From: Adineta ricciae
Taxonomy: Eukaryota > Rotifera > Eurotatoria > Adinetida > Adinetidae
Assembly: GCA_905250025.1 (NCBI GenBank)
Contig: CAJNOJ010000093.1
Coordinates: 300,388 to 364,387 of the forward strand
DNA: 64,000 bases
Direction: 5' to 3'
Below are positions 47,965 through 64,000 of this stretch, in pieces (position 1 is the first letter of the stretch; every line of letters begins with the position of its first letter). The position numbers were made by a program, and so were the translations under genes. Under the pieces are notes generated by a model that worked only from the letters and a program-made list of their open reading frames with translations, made no database searches and was not told where the DNA came from.

Positions 47965-49941
47965 TTGTCGTAGATGAGTGATGGCGTCTGAGAATCGCTT
48001 CAGCTCGACAGGTCCAAGATGAACAAAAACGAATAGGGATGGAAGCGAATGAAAGAAAACTCGATTTCGTTGACGTGTATTTTGATTATTTGACTTGTTT
48101 TACGTATAATAACAACGTAATTCGATCATCACTGATCGAAGGAATTCATATTAAACAATTAATTCATATAGAGACGCACTGATCAGAAAGAAAAATGAAG
48201 AAAAAAGACAAATAAATCACAATAGAATTAATTCTATTGCATCTGAGCTAATGAAAATAATGTTTCTCGAATGACAAATAAACAACAATAAGACGGCGAA
48301 CGAATGAAAAGAATGGACTAAAAGAAACTATACGGTTCCTATCGGACCAATTATTAAAGTGATCCCTCGCTGTCGTTTTTCTTTGCTCACGTAAGAAGTG
48401 TATGAATATATCAAGAAAAGAAAGACATGATTTCTATCTCGTATTGCATACCTTGGATGTAACGAAATAGGAGGTACAAAAAATAAATAATATGTCGATT
48501 TCTTCTCTTCCTCAAATCACTTTCTCTCCTGATCGATCGAAAAGATAAACGCAAAAAAGACAAAAAGAGAAATTCTTTGTTTTTCATTCAACTGTTTTTC
48601 TTTTCATTAGTTTCTGACGCAGAAAAAAACAAGCAAAAACCAGAGACGAAAATAGATGTCGCCCATTTCCACCCCCTCCATATTTTATTACCATCCACCC
48701 ATCGAAAGAACATGCAAACAATAATAAATCTCTAATATTTTATTGCATGTCAGTTTCATATCAATCTTGACATTATGTAAATTAATCGATTTATTCTCCA
48801 TTCTTATACTCGAAAAGAAAATGACAGACTGATGACAATTGGTTTTTCATCAAGAATCCCAATTGAAGTGACTTTATCTCGCGACAGAATCTTTCGTTCT
48901 TCGCCTTTTTTTTGGAATCTATCCGTCGACCAGACTCATTTGAACAGAGTTAAAAAGATCTCTTCGAGAAATACGGACGCAGCAAACAAATGTCGATCTA
49001 ATCAAGGAGCGGAAATGAGAGAAGCAAGACAAAAACGCGACTAGTCTATTTATAATTATACATATAGATTTGACAAACGCGCACAAGATCAATTGAATGT
49101 TTTTCTTTCTTTTCAAAATAGATTATCGAGAAAAAAAACTGCTATTACGTTGATAAACAAGCTATATCGAGCGTTTTATGGTAATTGAAACTACATAGGA
49201 GAAAAATAAAAAGGCATGTTGGGATATTGATACACAATTCACATGATTTTGAATACCAAATCGATTCTGTTTTGAAGTACATTGATTTAACAGCGAATGC
49301 CAGAGCTCAGTACAATCAGTGATGAATTTTTTTCATCCAAGGAATGCTTTGTCGTCATGAAAGCCATTCACATCTGGTTTTTGTCTCATTTCTATTTCAA
49401 AGATCGAAAGAATTCTTTCACAGTGAACAATCAGCTTTTAAAAACAAAATTTCAAGTAAATGTCGTTGATATGTCAAACTCGAACTTGTTTTTCTCAGAT
49501 CATTTACTTACTTATCTTGCACGATCGTATTATTCAATTTCCGCAGGAATAATTATGTGCAAATAGAAAGTCTAAATGATGTCTTCGTTTTTCTCATGGT
49601 TCAAACCTCTTTTTCCCTGGATAGTTCTCCAAATGACTGTATGTTATTCATTTTGCTCGCTATGACTTCTCAAACGATGTTCACATTACGTCAAAATCAT
49701 GTTTTGTGTTAATTGGCATTGGAGATGTTTTCGATGTTCGATTCAAAAAAACACGTTCTGATTGTCATGCAGAAAATGGCGATTCAGATTGGCATCCGGT
49801 TTTTTACAAAAGGAAATCATAGTTGAAGGTAATGACAATGTGAGAATTTTTAGATTGTTTCATTCATGCGGTGGTCTAACCAAGAACATGTTTGCACATT
49901 TGAAAGTACTCAGTCTTTTTTTTGTCTAGATTTCATCCGAT
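47965..49941. other. intergenic region
   Basis: About 2 kb upstream of PPP2R5 and of the small tail-anchored gene, divergent strands. AT-rich, no supported gene; frames at 48832-49044 and 49297-49566 lack recognisable features. Confidence 0.45.
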
Positions 49942-50299
49942 ATGGATTCCAATGCTGATGAAAGAGGCCATCGATATCCTCAACGACGTGTTGATACAAT
50001 TCATGGCAATACGACGAATGACAAAGTAGATAAGTAGGTCATAGAGAAATGTTGGAAGATCTTTTTCTAAATGAATTATCTTTTCTAGCAACTATATTGC
50101 CAATCGTCGACATAGTTTAGCTCATATTAACTTTCGGAAAGCGATTGATCGAAGTCTCTCATTGCCAGACATAACTGAGGAACCTAATCATCTCCAACGA
50201 CGTTATTTGGAATATTTCATTAAATTTTTATTTCTTTGTTTTGTGAGTGTTTCTATCTGCATATTAATTCGATTTCTTCGCTCGTTCTCGAAGACATAA
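49942..50299 (+). CDS. small tail-anchored membrane protein, orphan
   Basis: Two exons, 49942-50033 and 50089-50299, in phase, 100 residues. The ATG (MDSNADERGHRYPQRRV) is 12 nt after a strong TTTTTTTGTCTAG acceptor. The first 75 residues are polar and charged, with HSLAHINFRKAIDRSLSLPDITEEP. A single hydrophobic helix (IKFLFLCFVSVSICILI) lies near the end, followed by a basic tail RFLRSFSKT. This is tail-anchor topology for ER or mitochondrial outer membrane. No family recognised. The intron is short (about 55 nt) with proper GTAGGT and TTTTCTAG ends, which supports a real gene. Confidence 0.55.
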
Positions 50300-51178
50300 A
50301 TCATGAGTAAACAGCTCGTATACATTATCTTTTTGTTAATCGATGAAAACGAGTTGTTTTGATTTGTCTGAAGAAAAATAAGAGATACTCATCGATGACT
50401 TTGCTTCTTATTCATTGATGCATATCTGGTTTTTGTGCTGAAAATGTCATCTTTGATCAATATTTGATAAATAAAGATTGACCGAAATGTCATATTAGAG
50501 ATTTAATCATCATAACAAGATTTCTACGATTGTGACAGTTGAGTGTTGATGGACGAATTCGTCTATTTGAGTTTGAAACGCGTTTTCCTAATCCAATCGT
50601 GTAGGTTTATCACATATCAAGATAAACATACTGACATTAGAGATGATAGATTGAAGATACTCTTGTCGACACTACCCCCAAATAACAGATACTTATGTCA
50701 ATTAGACAATGATGATGCTGACTTGTTAGATTATGTAATTGAATCTTTGTTCGATATTCTCTACCGTGATTAGCGACGAGAGATCACATCTGTTGACAGC
50801 ACACAAAATGATTCTTTGTGTTGTTTTGTTTAACTGATATCGACACTCGAGCAATCGAGTTATAGAAACAACGACCTCAATGATAAGCTTCGCTAATGTT
50901 TATATCAGTCATTTGTATCCGAAATCGCCTAACATTAACATCAAGCAAATGAGAGATCAAAAGTAAGATAAGACACCAAAGAAACGAGCCCAATCTGATT
51001 ATTTCAATTCTCTCGAAGACACTTTTGTTTATCCGCTTATTGTTTCTATCTTTTTTTTTCTTCTCTTCGTGTATTTGTTTTTCTCGTCTTCGTCGTCGTC
51101 TATCTCTCTTTTTCTCGTAAAAAAAAAACTAATCGAGTCCATTACTATTGGACATCAGCAAATGTACTACAGCTGTTT
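50300..51178. other. intergenic region
   Basis: AT-rich spacer before the carboxylesterase; T-rich run at 51045-51130. A 74-codon frame at 50549-50773 is not supported as a gene. Confidence 0.4.
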
Positions 51179-53243
51179 ATGTCTTGGAAGATATTTATAT
51201 ACTTTCTTCTAATTCGAATCTTATTCTTATCGTCGATATTCGATTCGACAATTGCAGTTCAATTACTGAACGCATCATCGGGTATCTATGTTGGACGAAC
51301 CGTTCATTACGGCAACAGAACTATTCAACAGTATCTGGGAATCGAATATGGACGTACTGTTAAACGATTCGATCGAGCTATACCAATTTTAAAAGAAAAT
51401 GATCGGATTATTCAAGCAACTTCATTAGGACCTTTCTGTAAGCCAACATTCGGTTCATGCCCGGGAAATATTGGAGTGAATGTTTCGTTGCCTACCTGTT
51501 CTATTAGTTATGGTATTTTTTCTGTTAAATCGTATCCAGCTGAACAATGTTTGTTTTTAAATGTCTTCATTCCGGTGACGACCGATCCTCCTCCTACTAT
51601 CACTAGTGGTAATTATCCAAAGAAGAAAGCCATACTTATGTGGATTCATGGTGGTTCAGGTCAAATCGGCACAGGAAACGTGTTTGACGGAACGATTCTT
51701 GCCGCTCTAGGCGATATTATTGTTATAACATTTAATTTTCGCTTAAATCTCTTTGGCTTTCTATCATCAGGCGACAGTCGTCTAGAAGGAAATCTAGGTC
51801 TTTACGATCAAGCTCTAGTTCTCGACTGGATTTATCAAAATGCACATGCATTCGGCGGAGATATTCATCGTATTACAGTTGGCGGACATTCAGCTGGTGC
51901 TCCGCATGCTTACTATCTAGCTAAATCGCCATTCAATCAAGGACGTATACGTCGATTACTGTTGCAAAGCGGTAGTCCATTTAATATTTGGTCACATTTG
52001 AAAGCACATGATGCGATGGAAAAATTCAATACGGTCGTGAATGACAATGCGTGTGGGATCTGGCGAACATTTGATGAGAAGTTAAAATGTTTACAAGAGC
52101 GCGATTTTGATTTGATTGCGGAACATGAGCATCATTCGTATACAAGTGCAAATCATACAAATGTTGTTACTGCCGGATATTTTATGAGTGAATTTCGAGA
52201 AGAATTTCAACTGAATGATACACTAGCAGATGTAGATATACTAATGGGTTCGACAGACGATGAAGGTAATCGAATTTGATGTCGATATTCGTTTTTTATT
52301 TGTATAATTTCGCAGGTGTTTATGTGGCAATTGTACCGATTATTATGGAACAATCGAATCCTGAGATAATTACACTTCACAATGTTAATTTTACTGAAGT
52401 AACGCTCAAATTTCTGGATGCTATGCAACCGGACAAGACCTGTTTACACCAAAAAGCTTTGGAATTGTAAGTCACACTTTCCGCGAACTCATTTTCCATC
52501 TTCACTTTTTCTATCTTAGATATCACATTGACAAAATTCCTTCGAATTGCTCTGAATCACTCGAGTGTTACTGTTCGGCATTCTACAATTATTCACGTCT
52601 TATAACCGATGTTCTTTTCAGCAACGACTACTATCGTTTCATTGAACAACGTTTGAAATATTCCAATCACACCTATCTCTATCAATACTCTCATCGAACT
52701 GCGCAAGAACATCCAACGCCTTGCAATGATTATTTACACAAACAAGACCTAGTTGGACACTTTGCTGAACTTGAATACACATGGGGCACACCGCTGTTAT
52801 ACGAAGAGCCAAATTCAACATTGCATCTATCGCCATTGATTGAATATGTTCGATATGGACCGAACATGACCACCGATTACAATTTTACTCATATGTATAC
52901 AAAAGAGCAAATCGAATTTAGTAAACAGTTGATTGAGCAATGGTCAAATTTCATCAAAACAGGTCAACCGACAAGCCCACAATCTCGTCTCCACTGGCCA
53001 CCGATAACGAATAATTCGATAGGACTTTTTATGCATTTACAAGTCAATCAAAGTGAAGTCAAACAACTTGTTATTCCTCCAAGTGTCGAATTTTGGAAGA
53101 ATAAATGTCCAGACAAAAAGACATCTTCACCCCGAACGAATTCAATGAATAACGATGCATTCACTACTGACATAACCTGGGAGATCGTTTTTGGTTGTTT
53201 CATATTTTCGATGGTGCTTTATTCAATTCATTCATTTCAATAA
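51179..53243 (+). CDS. cholinesterase-like carboxylesterase, secreted or membrane-anchored
   Basis: Three exons, 51179-52265, 52316-52466, 52520-53243, in phase; 653 residues. N-terminal hydrophobic signal sequence (IFIYFLLIRILFLSS), carboxylesterase B fold: oxyanion hole WIHGGSGQIG, CLFLNVFIP block, nucleophile elbow VGGHSAGA (Ser present), Glu in STDDEG, and His in VGHFAELEYTWG aligning with the AChE HGxEIEF region. So the Ser-Glu-His triad is intact. Many N-glycosylation sequons. The C-terminus has a hydrophobic segment (WEIVFGCFIFSMVLYSI) that could be a TM or GPI signal. The aromatic gorge and choline-site Trp were not verified, so substrate is left open; it could hydrolyse choline or xenobiotic esters. 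Confidence 0.88.
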
Positions 53244-53968
53244 ATTAATAGACAGACTGAAAAAAAAACAAATCTTTGTGTTATTTTTTTTGTGTAATGC
53301 TAACTATTTTTTCAATAATTCATATTCATATATTTCTTTGATACGAATGTGCAATTCATTGTAGAAATACACTATCATTTTCTGATTTTCTTTCGTGTTT
53401 TATCTGTTGAACAGAATTTTAACAATATCAACATTTTCTCTCTTCTTTGCCGCTTGGTATAATAAAATATTAGTTTTTCGCTTCATTAATCAGTGAAGTT
53501 TGCTCGTCTCAGAATACAGTAAGTAATTGAAATCGAGGATCGAATATACATATGTAAGCGTTTACGATTAGCGAGTAAAACGTCACATCCGATGAATTAC
53601 CTTATGTTTATGATCGATGCTCGTCGAATATGAAGTAAAGAACACTCATAAAGATACGAATGTAATCTTTTAAGATAACATTAAAATCTTTTTCGTACGC
53701 ATTGAGGCAAATACATTCTCTTCCTTTTGTAAATGTTACAAATCAAAGCATTGATTTTGATTGCTGTTTCGATTCTTCTGACATCTATTACATTAACGAT
53801 CGTTACGAGCCAATCATGATTCATTAGACATTGCACGCGTTGACTGTCTGCTCTGTTTTGCTCGCTGTACCTACACAAAGTACTCTTGTAGATGATTGTG
53901 GTTTCATACGATCATTGTAATGAAGTTTTGCACTGAAGAACTTTGATCGGTTTTCCATTTTTTTAGAT
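53244..53968. other. spacer and 5' region of GPD2
   Basis: AT-rich; ends with TTTTTTTAG (AG 53965-53966) two bases before the GPD2 ATG. No gene seen. Confidence 0.45.
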
Positions 53969-56776
53969 ATGCCTCGTAGGTTTAGTCCCCGATTTATTCG
54001 TCACGGCCTTCTGCTATGTACATCGGCAATAGGTACTGGTTTCCTTGGACAATATCTTGTTGACGTAAGTCGAAATCGTGTTCGTGATATGATCAGAACT
54101 TTTGTGTACGTAGAAAAACAAAGTGAAAGCAGCAGAACCCGCATTACATCGGCCAGATGTATGGCTAGATGATTTTCCATCACGAGAGGTACAAATAGAT
54201 AAAATGTCGAAAGAGCCAGAGTACGATATCGTCGTTGTTGGTGGTGGTGCAACAGGTTGTGGAATCGCAGTTGATGCAGCAAGTCGCGGTAAGTTTAATC
54301 TAATGATTTTCTAGTCGAATATCTTCACATATTGATCGTTCAATAGGTCTCAAAGTGGCTCTCGTGGAAAAGTATGATTTTAGTAGTGGTACGTCATCAA
54401 GATCGACGAAATTAATTCACGGCGGTGTTCGATATCTACAAAAAGCTATCATGCAACTCGATCGTGAACAAGTAGTCGATTCCCTTTTTTGTTTATGGCT
54501 TCCGAAGTTTTCATGTCTTCAAATTCTAGTATCACATGGTGAAAGAAGCTCTATCTGAACGTGGTAATCTTCTTAAAATCGCGCCGCATTTATCTTATCC
54601 GCTACCAATCATGTTACCAGTTTACAAGTAAGAAAAAAAATCGGAGAAATCGTTTTTAAAAAGATTCATTTCATCAATCGTTTAGATGGTACTTATTACC
54701 ATACTTCTACGCTGGTATCAAAGCGTATGATATCGTATCGGGACGGCAATTACTCCGATGGTCATATTTGATATCAAAAACCAAAGCATTGGAATTGTTT
54801 CCGATGTTGAAAAAGGAAAAACTTGTTGGTGCTATTGTTTATTACGATGGACAACATAATGATGCACGAATGAACATTGCATTGGCATTTACCGCTGCAC
54901 GAATGGGCGCGAATGTGGCTAATCATTGTGCTGTAACTGAATTTATTCATGAAACTACTCAGGTCGATCATGGCAATGGAAAAGCAGAAACAAAAAAGCT
55001 AATACGAGGTGTGAAATGCCTAGACCGTTATCGAAGTATGTTAGATAAAAGTGAACAAACAAAAAGTGAAATACACTTCTTGAAAATTTTAGATAAAGAA
55101 TTTACAATTCGAGCGAAATGCGTTGTCAATGCTACGGGACCATACACTGACTCCATACGACAAATGGACAATCCAACAGCACCGAAGATTTGTCAACCAT
55201 CATCCGGCGTTCATGTTGTTTTACCAGATTATTACAGTCCCAATAATATGGGTTTACTCGATCCAAATACATCAGATGGACGCGTCATCTTTTTTCTACC
55301 TTGGCAAAAACATACAATGGCTGGTAATAGATCTCACTCTATGATTGTTTTCAAGTCTTTCTATATTTTTTTTCATTAAGGTACAACGGATACACCTTGT
55401 GAAGTAACGGATTATCCATCTCCATCAACTGCAGATGTTGATTTCATCTTGGGCGAAGTGAAAAATTATCTTTCATCCGCTGTACAAGTACGTCGTGGCG
55501 ACGTTCTTGCAGCATGGTCTGGCATTCGACCACTTGTTCTCAATCCTGATAAGAAAGATACTCAATCAATTGCACGAAATCATATCATTCATGTTAGTGA
55601 CACAGGTCTCGTTACAATTGGGGGTGAGAGAGGAAACAATGTTCTTGGAAATCTTTTCAGCATGTTCTTTTCAGGAGGCAAATGGACAACTTATCGACAA
55701 ATGGCTGAAGAAACAGTTGATCGCTGCGTGTCATCTGCCAATCTTCAACCGAAAAATGGTTGTGTTACTAAAGGTTTAATATTGACTGGCGGAGAAAAAT
55801 GGACACCAACGTCTTATATTCGTCTGGTCCAAGACTATGGTATCGAAACCGAAGTACGTGTCTCTCTCTCGAATTTCTCGTCCAATTTCATTTGCATTTT
55901 CAACGAAATAGGTTGCTGTTCATCTTTCAAATACCTATGGTGATCAAGCACACAAAGTCGCTGATTTATCGTCATTGACCGGCAAACGTTGGCCTGTGGT
56001 CGGCAAACGTTTACACGAAGAGTTTCCTTACATTGAAGCGGAAGTGATCTATGCAGTTAAAGAATATGCTCGTACAGCTGTCGATATTCTTGCGCGACGA
56101 ACACGTCTTTCGTTTTTAAATGTTATCGCTGCTGAAGAGGCACTTCCGCGTATTATCGAAATCATGGCGAAAGAATTACATTGGAATGAACAAAAACAAA
56201 AGGTAAACGTCATGAATTGTTTTTCAAATGTTTTTTTTAATGTTGTTTCATCGATTTACAAATAGGAAGAAACAGATCGTGCGAAAACATTTCTTCTTCG
56301 TGAAATGGGTCTTAATTTGAAACGTGATATGCGTCGAAATGTCCCAATTAATTTCACTCGCGAAGAAATGGGCTATTATATGAAACATTTTCGACAAATC
56401 GATGTCGATAACAAAGGTTTTCTTACACTCAGTGATTTAAAACGACATTTACAGGTGAATGAGTTCTATCAATAAAATTATTCTTAATTTTCCTACTGTT
56501 TCTTGAATAGGTTTCAACCAGCGACATATCTGAAGAAGAACTTCGAATTTTAATGCGTGAAGTTGATCAAAATCAAAATGGAATTATCGAAACTGAAGAA
56601 TTTCTTCAAGTACGTTCGAAACGAAAACGGCTTTTTCTTACTAATTCTTTCTTCAAATTTAGTTAATGAGCGCTCTGAACACGGGTGCAGTTTCAACAAG
56701 TCATTTTGTCAAAGCGGCTCGTATCGGCAAGATAAAAAGCAATGCTCCACCTGAACGTAGTGGTGGCGGAGTTTAG
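53969..56776 (+). CDS. GPD2: mitochondrial FAD-dependent glycerol-3-phosphate dehydrogenase
   Basis: About nine exons, ATG 53969 to TAG 56774-56776. The N-terminus ([16 protein letters not shown]) is basic and amphipathic, as for a mitochondrial presequence. FAD Rossmann motif [18 protein letters not shown], then [49 protein letters not shown], and the DAO C-terminal block with [15 protein letters not shown]. The C-terminus carries two EF-hands: [13 protein letters not shown] (Asp at position 12 instead of Glu) and [13 protein letters not shown], a complete canonical loop. This Ca2+-regulated architecture is that of animal GPD2, which moves cytosolic reducing power to ubiquinone on the outer face of the inner membrane. 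Final residues ERSGGGV. Complete gene. Confidence 0.94.
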
Positions 56777-60737
<3,961 letters not shown>

Positions 60738-62443
60738 GTAGAGAGAAATCCAGTTGATTCGCATCGAATTATATTCCTCAAAAGTTTGCTCAAAACTCAT
60801 AACGAAACAAACTATTAAGCAAGGAGAATCGATTTTAATTAACTAAGCTGAAGAACAGTGGAACTCCTGTCGATTCGATGGGCGTATGACGCTCTTTCCC
60901 ATTCATCTATTCAGTAGTTTTTCCTATTTTGTCCTTCGCCGACAGGAACTCTTCTTTGCTCATCATCCTACTCAATTGTTGAATAATGAATGATTATATC
61001 TATCTTTACTTTCTCTCTCTCTCTTCTCATGCTGTTCTTTTTCTCTGTCTCTCTCCAATGTACTTAAATATGTGAATACCGGTGTATGTATTTGTGTGTC
61101 TGACTGTTGTTCTTTTATTTTCATTGAAACTATTTGTTTTTCTTTTCTTTCTCTTTGCTTCGGTGTTACACAACAATGATGATGTTATTTTTCGGTTCTT
61201 GTCGTTTTCCTTTCGATTAAAGTTCTTTTTTTTTGTACATGTATATGTAGAAGAAAACGACGCACCTGCACAGTGATGATGAAGATTCTCCCACTAGGTG
61301 ATGTTTTTCTTTATTTGGTCAATTTCTTTCTTGTTTTGTTTTCATTTCAATGTATGTCTGATCGACGACACTCAGCCCATGTGAACAAAATACGTTTATC
61401 ACCAAAATAAATCATCTTTTATTTGTTTCTCTTCAACTGATTACTGTCTCTAAGTCCTACGACTATTCTTTTCTATAATTAACATCGAACATCACGAATA
61501 GATTTACTAAAATAGACAATCAGCTCTATTTATAGTTCAATGACTACGAAATGAGTGTGAAACACGCTTTAAAAATGAAAATGAGATAATAAAAAAATTA
61601 TAGAATTTAAAATTATTCATCAGCTGAGATTTTCTTTATTAAAAATATCCATTTGGATTAATGTCGAATGCGAATTACGAAAGATTTTCTAATTGAATTA
61701 TTGAAATTCTGAGTATAAAATGACATATCCACATGTTGAATTAGAGTAAATGAAGGTTAAATCACATACAATGCTCAAAAATATATTAGACGATGTTAAT
61801 CAAATCTATATTTATCTTTTCTTGATAGAAAATAGGTTTAAATCTCATTTTGTCACGTTCCCTTCGAGGAAAATGAGCGTTCAGAACGCTTAAATCACAA
61901 TGTTGCTAGACAGTAATTAAATTATGATTCAGGTACATTAGGGAATTTGTTCGTATGCTTCTGTTCTTTGCTTGATTCGCGCGGGAGACTTAAGTTTTGT
62001 GGAATGCAAGTAAGCTATTTGATAACTCTGTTGATTTTGGTGAGATAATATGCAAAAAATTTCATTAACATATAATCTTCATATTGACTGACAATAAGCA
62101 GTAACCTAGAAGAATATGGAATGGAATTAGCGTTTGAATATTATCTGCAAAGTACCTTGAAGTCGTTTACGCTTCCTTCTCGAATTGTGTGATGAACAGG
62201 TCAAAGTTTGCGATGTTTTTTTTAGAGAACATACTTTGTTTTCTAGGAGATTTCTCCGAGGATAAAAGATTAAAAGTAATAGAAAACGTGACAATCGTAA
62301 CTTAATCGAACGATTAATTAATAGTTCAATTGATGTCGCATTCAATTGATTTATTTGAAAAAAAAAACAAACTTTTCTACGATATATACACGTATTTGAT
62401 CGACTAATTTGATTAGAATGATACTTTTCCCAAAACACTGTCA
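60738..62443. other. MEF2 3' flank and intergenic region
   Basis: About 1.7 kb, T-rich near 61010-61220, with AATAAA at about 61409. No supported gene. Confidence 0.45.
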
Positions 62444-62754
62444 TTATTTGTTTGATTTCATACTGACAACTATATCAGCATCTTTCTTCTCTTGAGAATC
62501 AGATTGAGTGAAGCCGTTGTGTACATCAAGGACTAAGTTATGAACTTGTGATTGATTAAGTGACTTGTTCTCTGAAAGTTTTCTTCTCTGAAATAAATTA
62601 TCAGAGGAAAGTGTACCGTTGAACTGATTTGTAATTAAAACTAAAAATCATATTGCATAACTATTGTTGGAATGATCTACTAAAAAACTTTACCGATCAA
62701 ACCAATAAGAATAATAGTCAGCATGATTAATCGAAAGATTCGTAGAGTAAACAT
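62444..62754 (-). CDS. 62-residue protein with hydrophobic leader, orphan
   Basis: Two minus-strand exons, 62754-62694 and 62571-62444, phase-consistent when the second of two nearby acceptors (AACTTTCAG) is used. The ATG lies 6 nt after a GATTTAG acceptor. Residues 1-20 (MFTLRIFRLIMLTIILIGLI) form a signal-peptide or signal-anchor helix. The remaining 42 residues are polar (ENKSLNQSQVHNLVLD ... EKKDADIVVS) and end in KSNK. No dibasic neuropeptide processing sites with glycine are obvious. Could be a small secreted peptide or a single-pass protein. Too short to be scored by typical gene finders; support is the consistent intron phases and acceptors. Confidence 0.45.
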
Positions 62755-63271
62755 CCGGAACTAAATCGTTAGATTGTACTTGAATGATATCTTGTTGATG
62801 TATTCATGATACACATAGACAATACTCAATTCACCAATAGAATAGCAAGAGAAAAGTTATTCTTGGAAATAGGAGAACCGATAGTATACATATCTAAATA
62901 TTTCTTTCTGTGTTTGATGGTAGCGCTAATGTTATTACCAGTTGTATGTCATACGCACAACACGAGAGTTCTACAATCACTTATAGAGATGTCTTCGACG
63001 TTTTGTATGTGACGCTTGTTTCGTAAGCGAGATTGTCATATGATAAGACTAGGTATTCAACAGTATTGATTTTAATCTGATGATAGAAATCGAAAGCAAT
63101 TTTATCGGTCTAATGAGAAAATGGCATGTTAAATGACGTTTAAAATGAATCGTTTTGATGCCTATGGAAACAATTGATAGGCGTAGAAACGATTACTCAT
63201 CTACCAAAATTATTCTCTTTTCTTTCAAATTTCAGTTGAATAAACTAAGTATCAATTCTGTTCCTGTAGCA
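62755..63271. other. divergent intergenic spacer
   Basis: About 500 bp between two divergently transcribed genes, AT-rich; no gene seen. Confidence 0.4.
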
Positions 63272-63827
63272 ATGTCAGATATAAATACAAATATGGAAGA
63301 AGAAATAATCACAAATGATATGAAATCTTCGTCTTTGTCTAATTCAAGTCTTATGGAATTTTTTTTTTTAACAATGAACGTCTTTTCTTTCAGCATTGGT
63401 TTTTATCCTAACAATTTTATAGTCTGAAGAAGAGCTACCGTTTCCACGTCCACAATATACATCTTTAGCCGCAGCAACAAGTCTCAATGTTACTCCCTCA
63501 CATTTATCCACATCATCTCGAACAGAAAATGAATTCAATGGTAAGAATCTTGCAATCTTAATGTTTACTTTGATACTTTGCGTGGTATTTCATGTATTTC
63601 TTTATTTAGAAATAGTATTACCGTATCCATTACGTTTAGAAAAAGATTATCTTTATGAAATTGGATTAAATCCAGATGAATTCATCGATTATTGTCGATC
63701 GCAACAAATGAAATTCATGTTCGATAGTCCAATGGATATAATGAATCATTTTATTCAACATCGCTTGAAACAAGGATTAGATATAGGTTTAAATGATGAA
63801 TGTTTAAACCATTTGAATAATGTCCAG
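63272..63827 (+). CDS. unknown protein, N-terminal part (3' partial)
   Basis: Three exons read by eye: 63272-63379, 63423-63540, 63610-63827, all in phase. The ATG (MSDINTNMEEEIITND) is 2 nt after a TTCCTGTAG acceptor. The first exon is acidic/Ser-rich. The second has SEEELPFPRPQYTSLAAATS. The third is a more globular, helical segment (PYPLRLEKDYLYEIGLNPDEF then MDIMNHFIQHRLKQG). No family recognised. The first intron is only about 43 nt with a weak GTCTTT donor but a CTAAC branch-like motif. After 63827 a GT may be a donor, or the gene may run into the repeat that follows; the rest of the gene is outside the window. Confidence 0.5.
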
Positions 63828-63832
63828 GTCAA

Positions 63833-63945
63833 CAAATCCGATGCTGGATCCGATCGGATCTTACCGGATCCGACCATCTGACAAAATCCGATCGGATTCC
63901 TGGAAACGGAATTGCATTGGAATCCGACTAGAAAAATTCCGTCGG
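63833..63945. repeat. palindromic ATCCGATCGGAT-type repeat cluster
   Basis: Tightly packed variants of ATCCGA and its reverse complement: TCCGATCGGAT occurs at about 63856 and 63887, GGATCCGA at about 63846 and 63873, and a degenerate GGAATCCGAC and TTCCGTCGG further on. The block is more GC-rich and more self-complementary than its surroundings. Could be the edge of a satellite, the terminus of a mobile element, or a local hairpin. It continues to the window end in diverged form. Confidence 0.5.
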
Positions 63946-64000
63946 TTGTTGCAAATTTTATGAGCGATCTTTCTAGCTATATTCTATGATGGCCCTTAGA

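Noticed and set aside
50549..50773. 74-codon frame with LSTLPPNNRYLCQL, faintly like a RhoGAP helix
   Set aside because: Too short, no neighbouring exons or catalytic Arg-finger region; could be chance.

Overview
This is a eukaryotic nuclear window, most likely from a bdelloid rotifer or a similarly compact small invertebrate. The DNA is AT-rich. Most protein genes are interrupted by very short GT-AG introns (mostly about 45-70 nt), the products are clearly animal (MEF2, TAF6, PPP2R5, PPP1R3, KCMF1, RABL6, TENT5, IQUB, FAM227, SDE2), and many start codons sit a few bases downstream of an intron-type 3' splice site. That last pattern is what a genome using spliced-leader trans-splicing would show, as bdelloids are known to do. 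The genus assignment is inference; no species-specific marker was identified.

Layout, left to right. 0-9.4 kb is a dense plus-strand block: the 3' end of a TENT5 poly(A) polymerase, an intronless DKNYY-repeat protein of bacterial type, a DUSP14-like phosphatase, RABL6, KCMF1, and an orphan four-TM protein. A TAF6/TAF6L gene converges on it. At 11.35-12.05 kb lies a decayed RIB43A (ciliary microtubule protein) pseudogene, followed by a single-C2-domain protein with a good TATA box and, on the other strand, a serine-rich protein that may be related to LURAP1. 16.3-17.06 kb holds an orphan coiled-coil gene. 18.9-20 kb holds a class A GPCR with one intron. 20.7-25.3 kb is an IQUB then FAM227 pair on the minus strand. 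Divergent from it, 25.5-30.0 kb is a PIWI-like Argonaute followed after 97 bp by SDE2 on the plus strand.

30-64 kb is sparser. It has an intronless GPCR (32.5-33.7 kb), a PPP1R3 glycogen-targeting subunit (37.8-39.75 kb), an SZRD1-like SUZ-domain protein (42.8-44.3 kb), PPP2R5/B56 (45.3-48.0 kb), a small tail-anchored protein (49.9-50.3 kb), a cholinesterase-like carboxylesterase (51.2-53.2 kb), mitochondrial glycerol-3-phosphate dehydrogenase GPD2 (54.0-56.8 kb), MEF2 (59.1-60.7 kb), a 62-aa hydrophobic-leader peptide (minus, 62.4-62.75 kb) and the 5' end of an unknown gene that runs into a palindromic repeat at the window edge.

Three same-strand pairs (RABL6-KCMF1, IQUB-FAM227, PIWI-SDE2) are separated by only about 100-205 bp from stop to start, and the downstream gene starts at or close behind a splice acceptor. 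This looks like dicistronic operons resolved by trans-splicing. The most interesting items are this operon/acceptor pattern, a PIWI protein in which the visible catalytic-motif positions have been replaced, the DKNYY horizontal-transfer candidate, the RIB43A pseudogene, and several small orphan membrane proteins. Exon coordinates given below were read by eye from reading frame and splice consensus.
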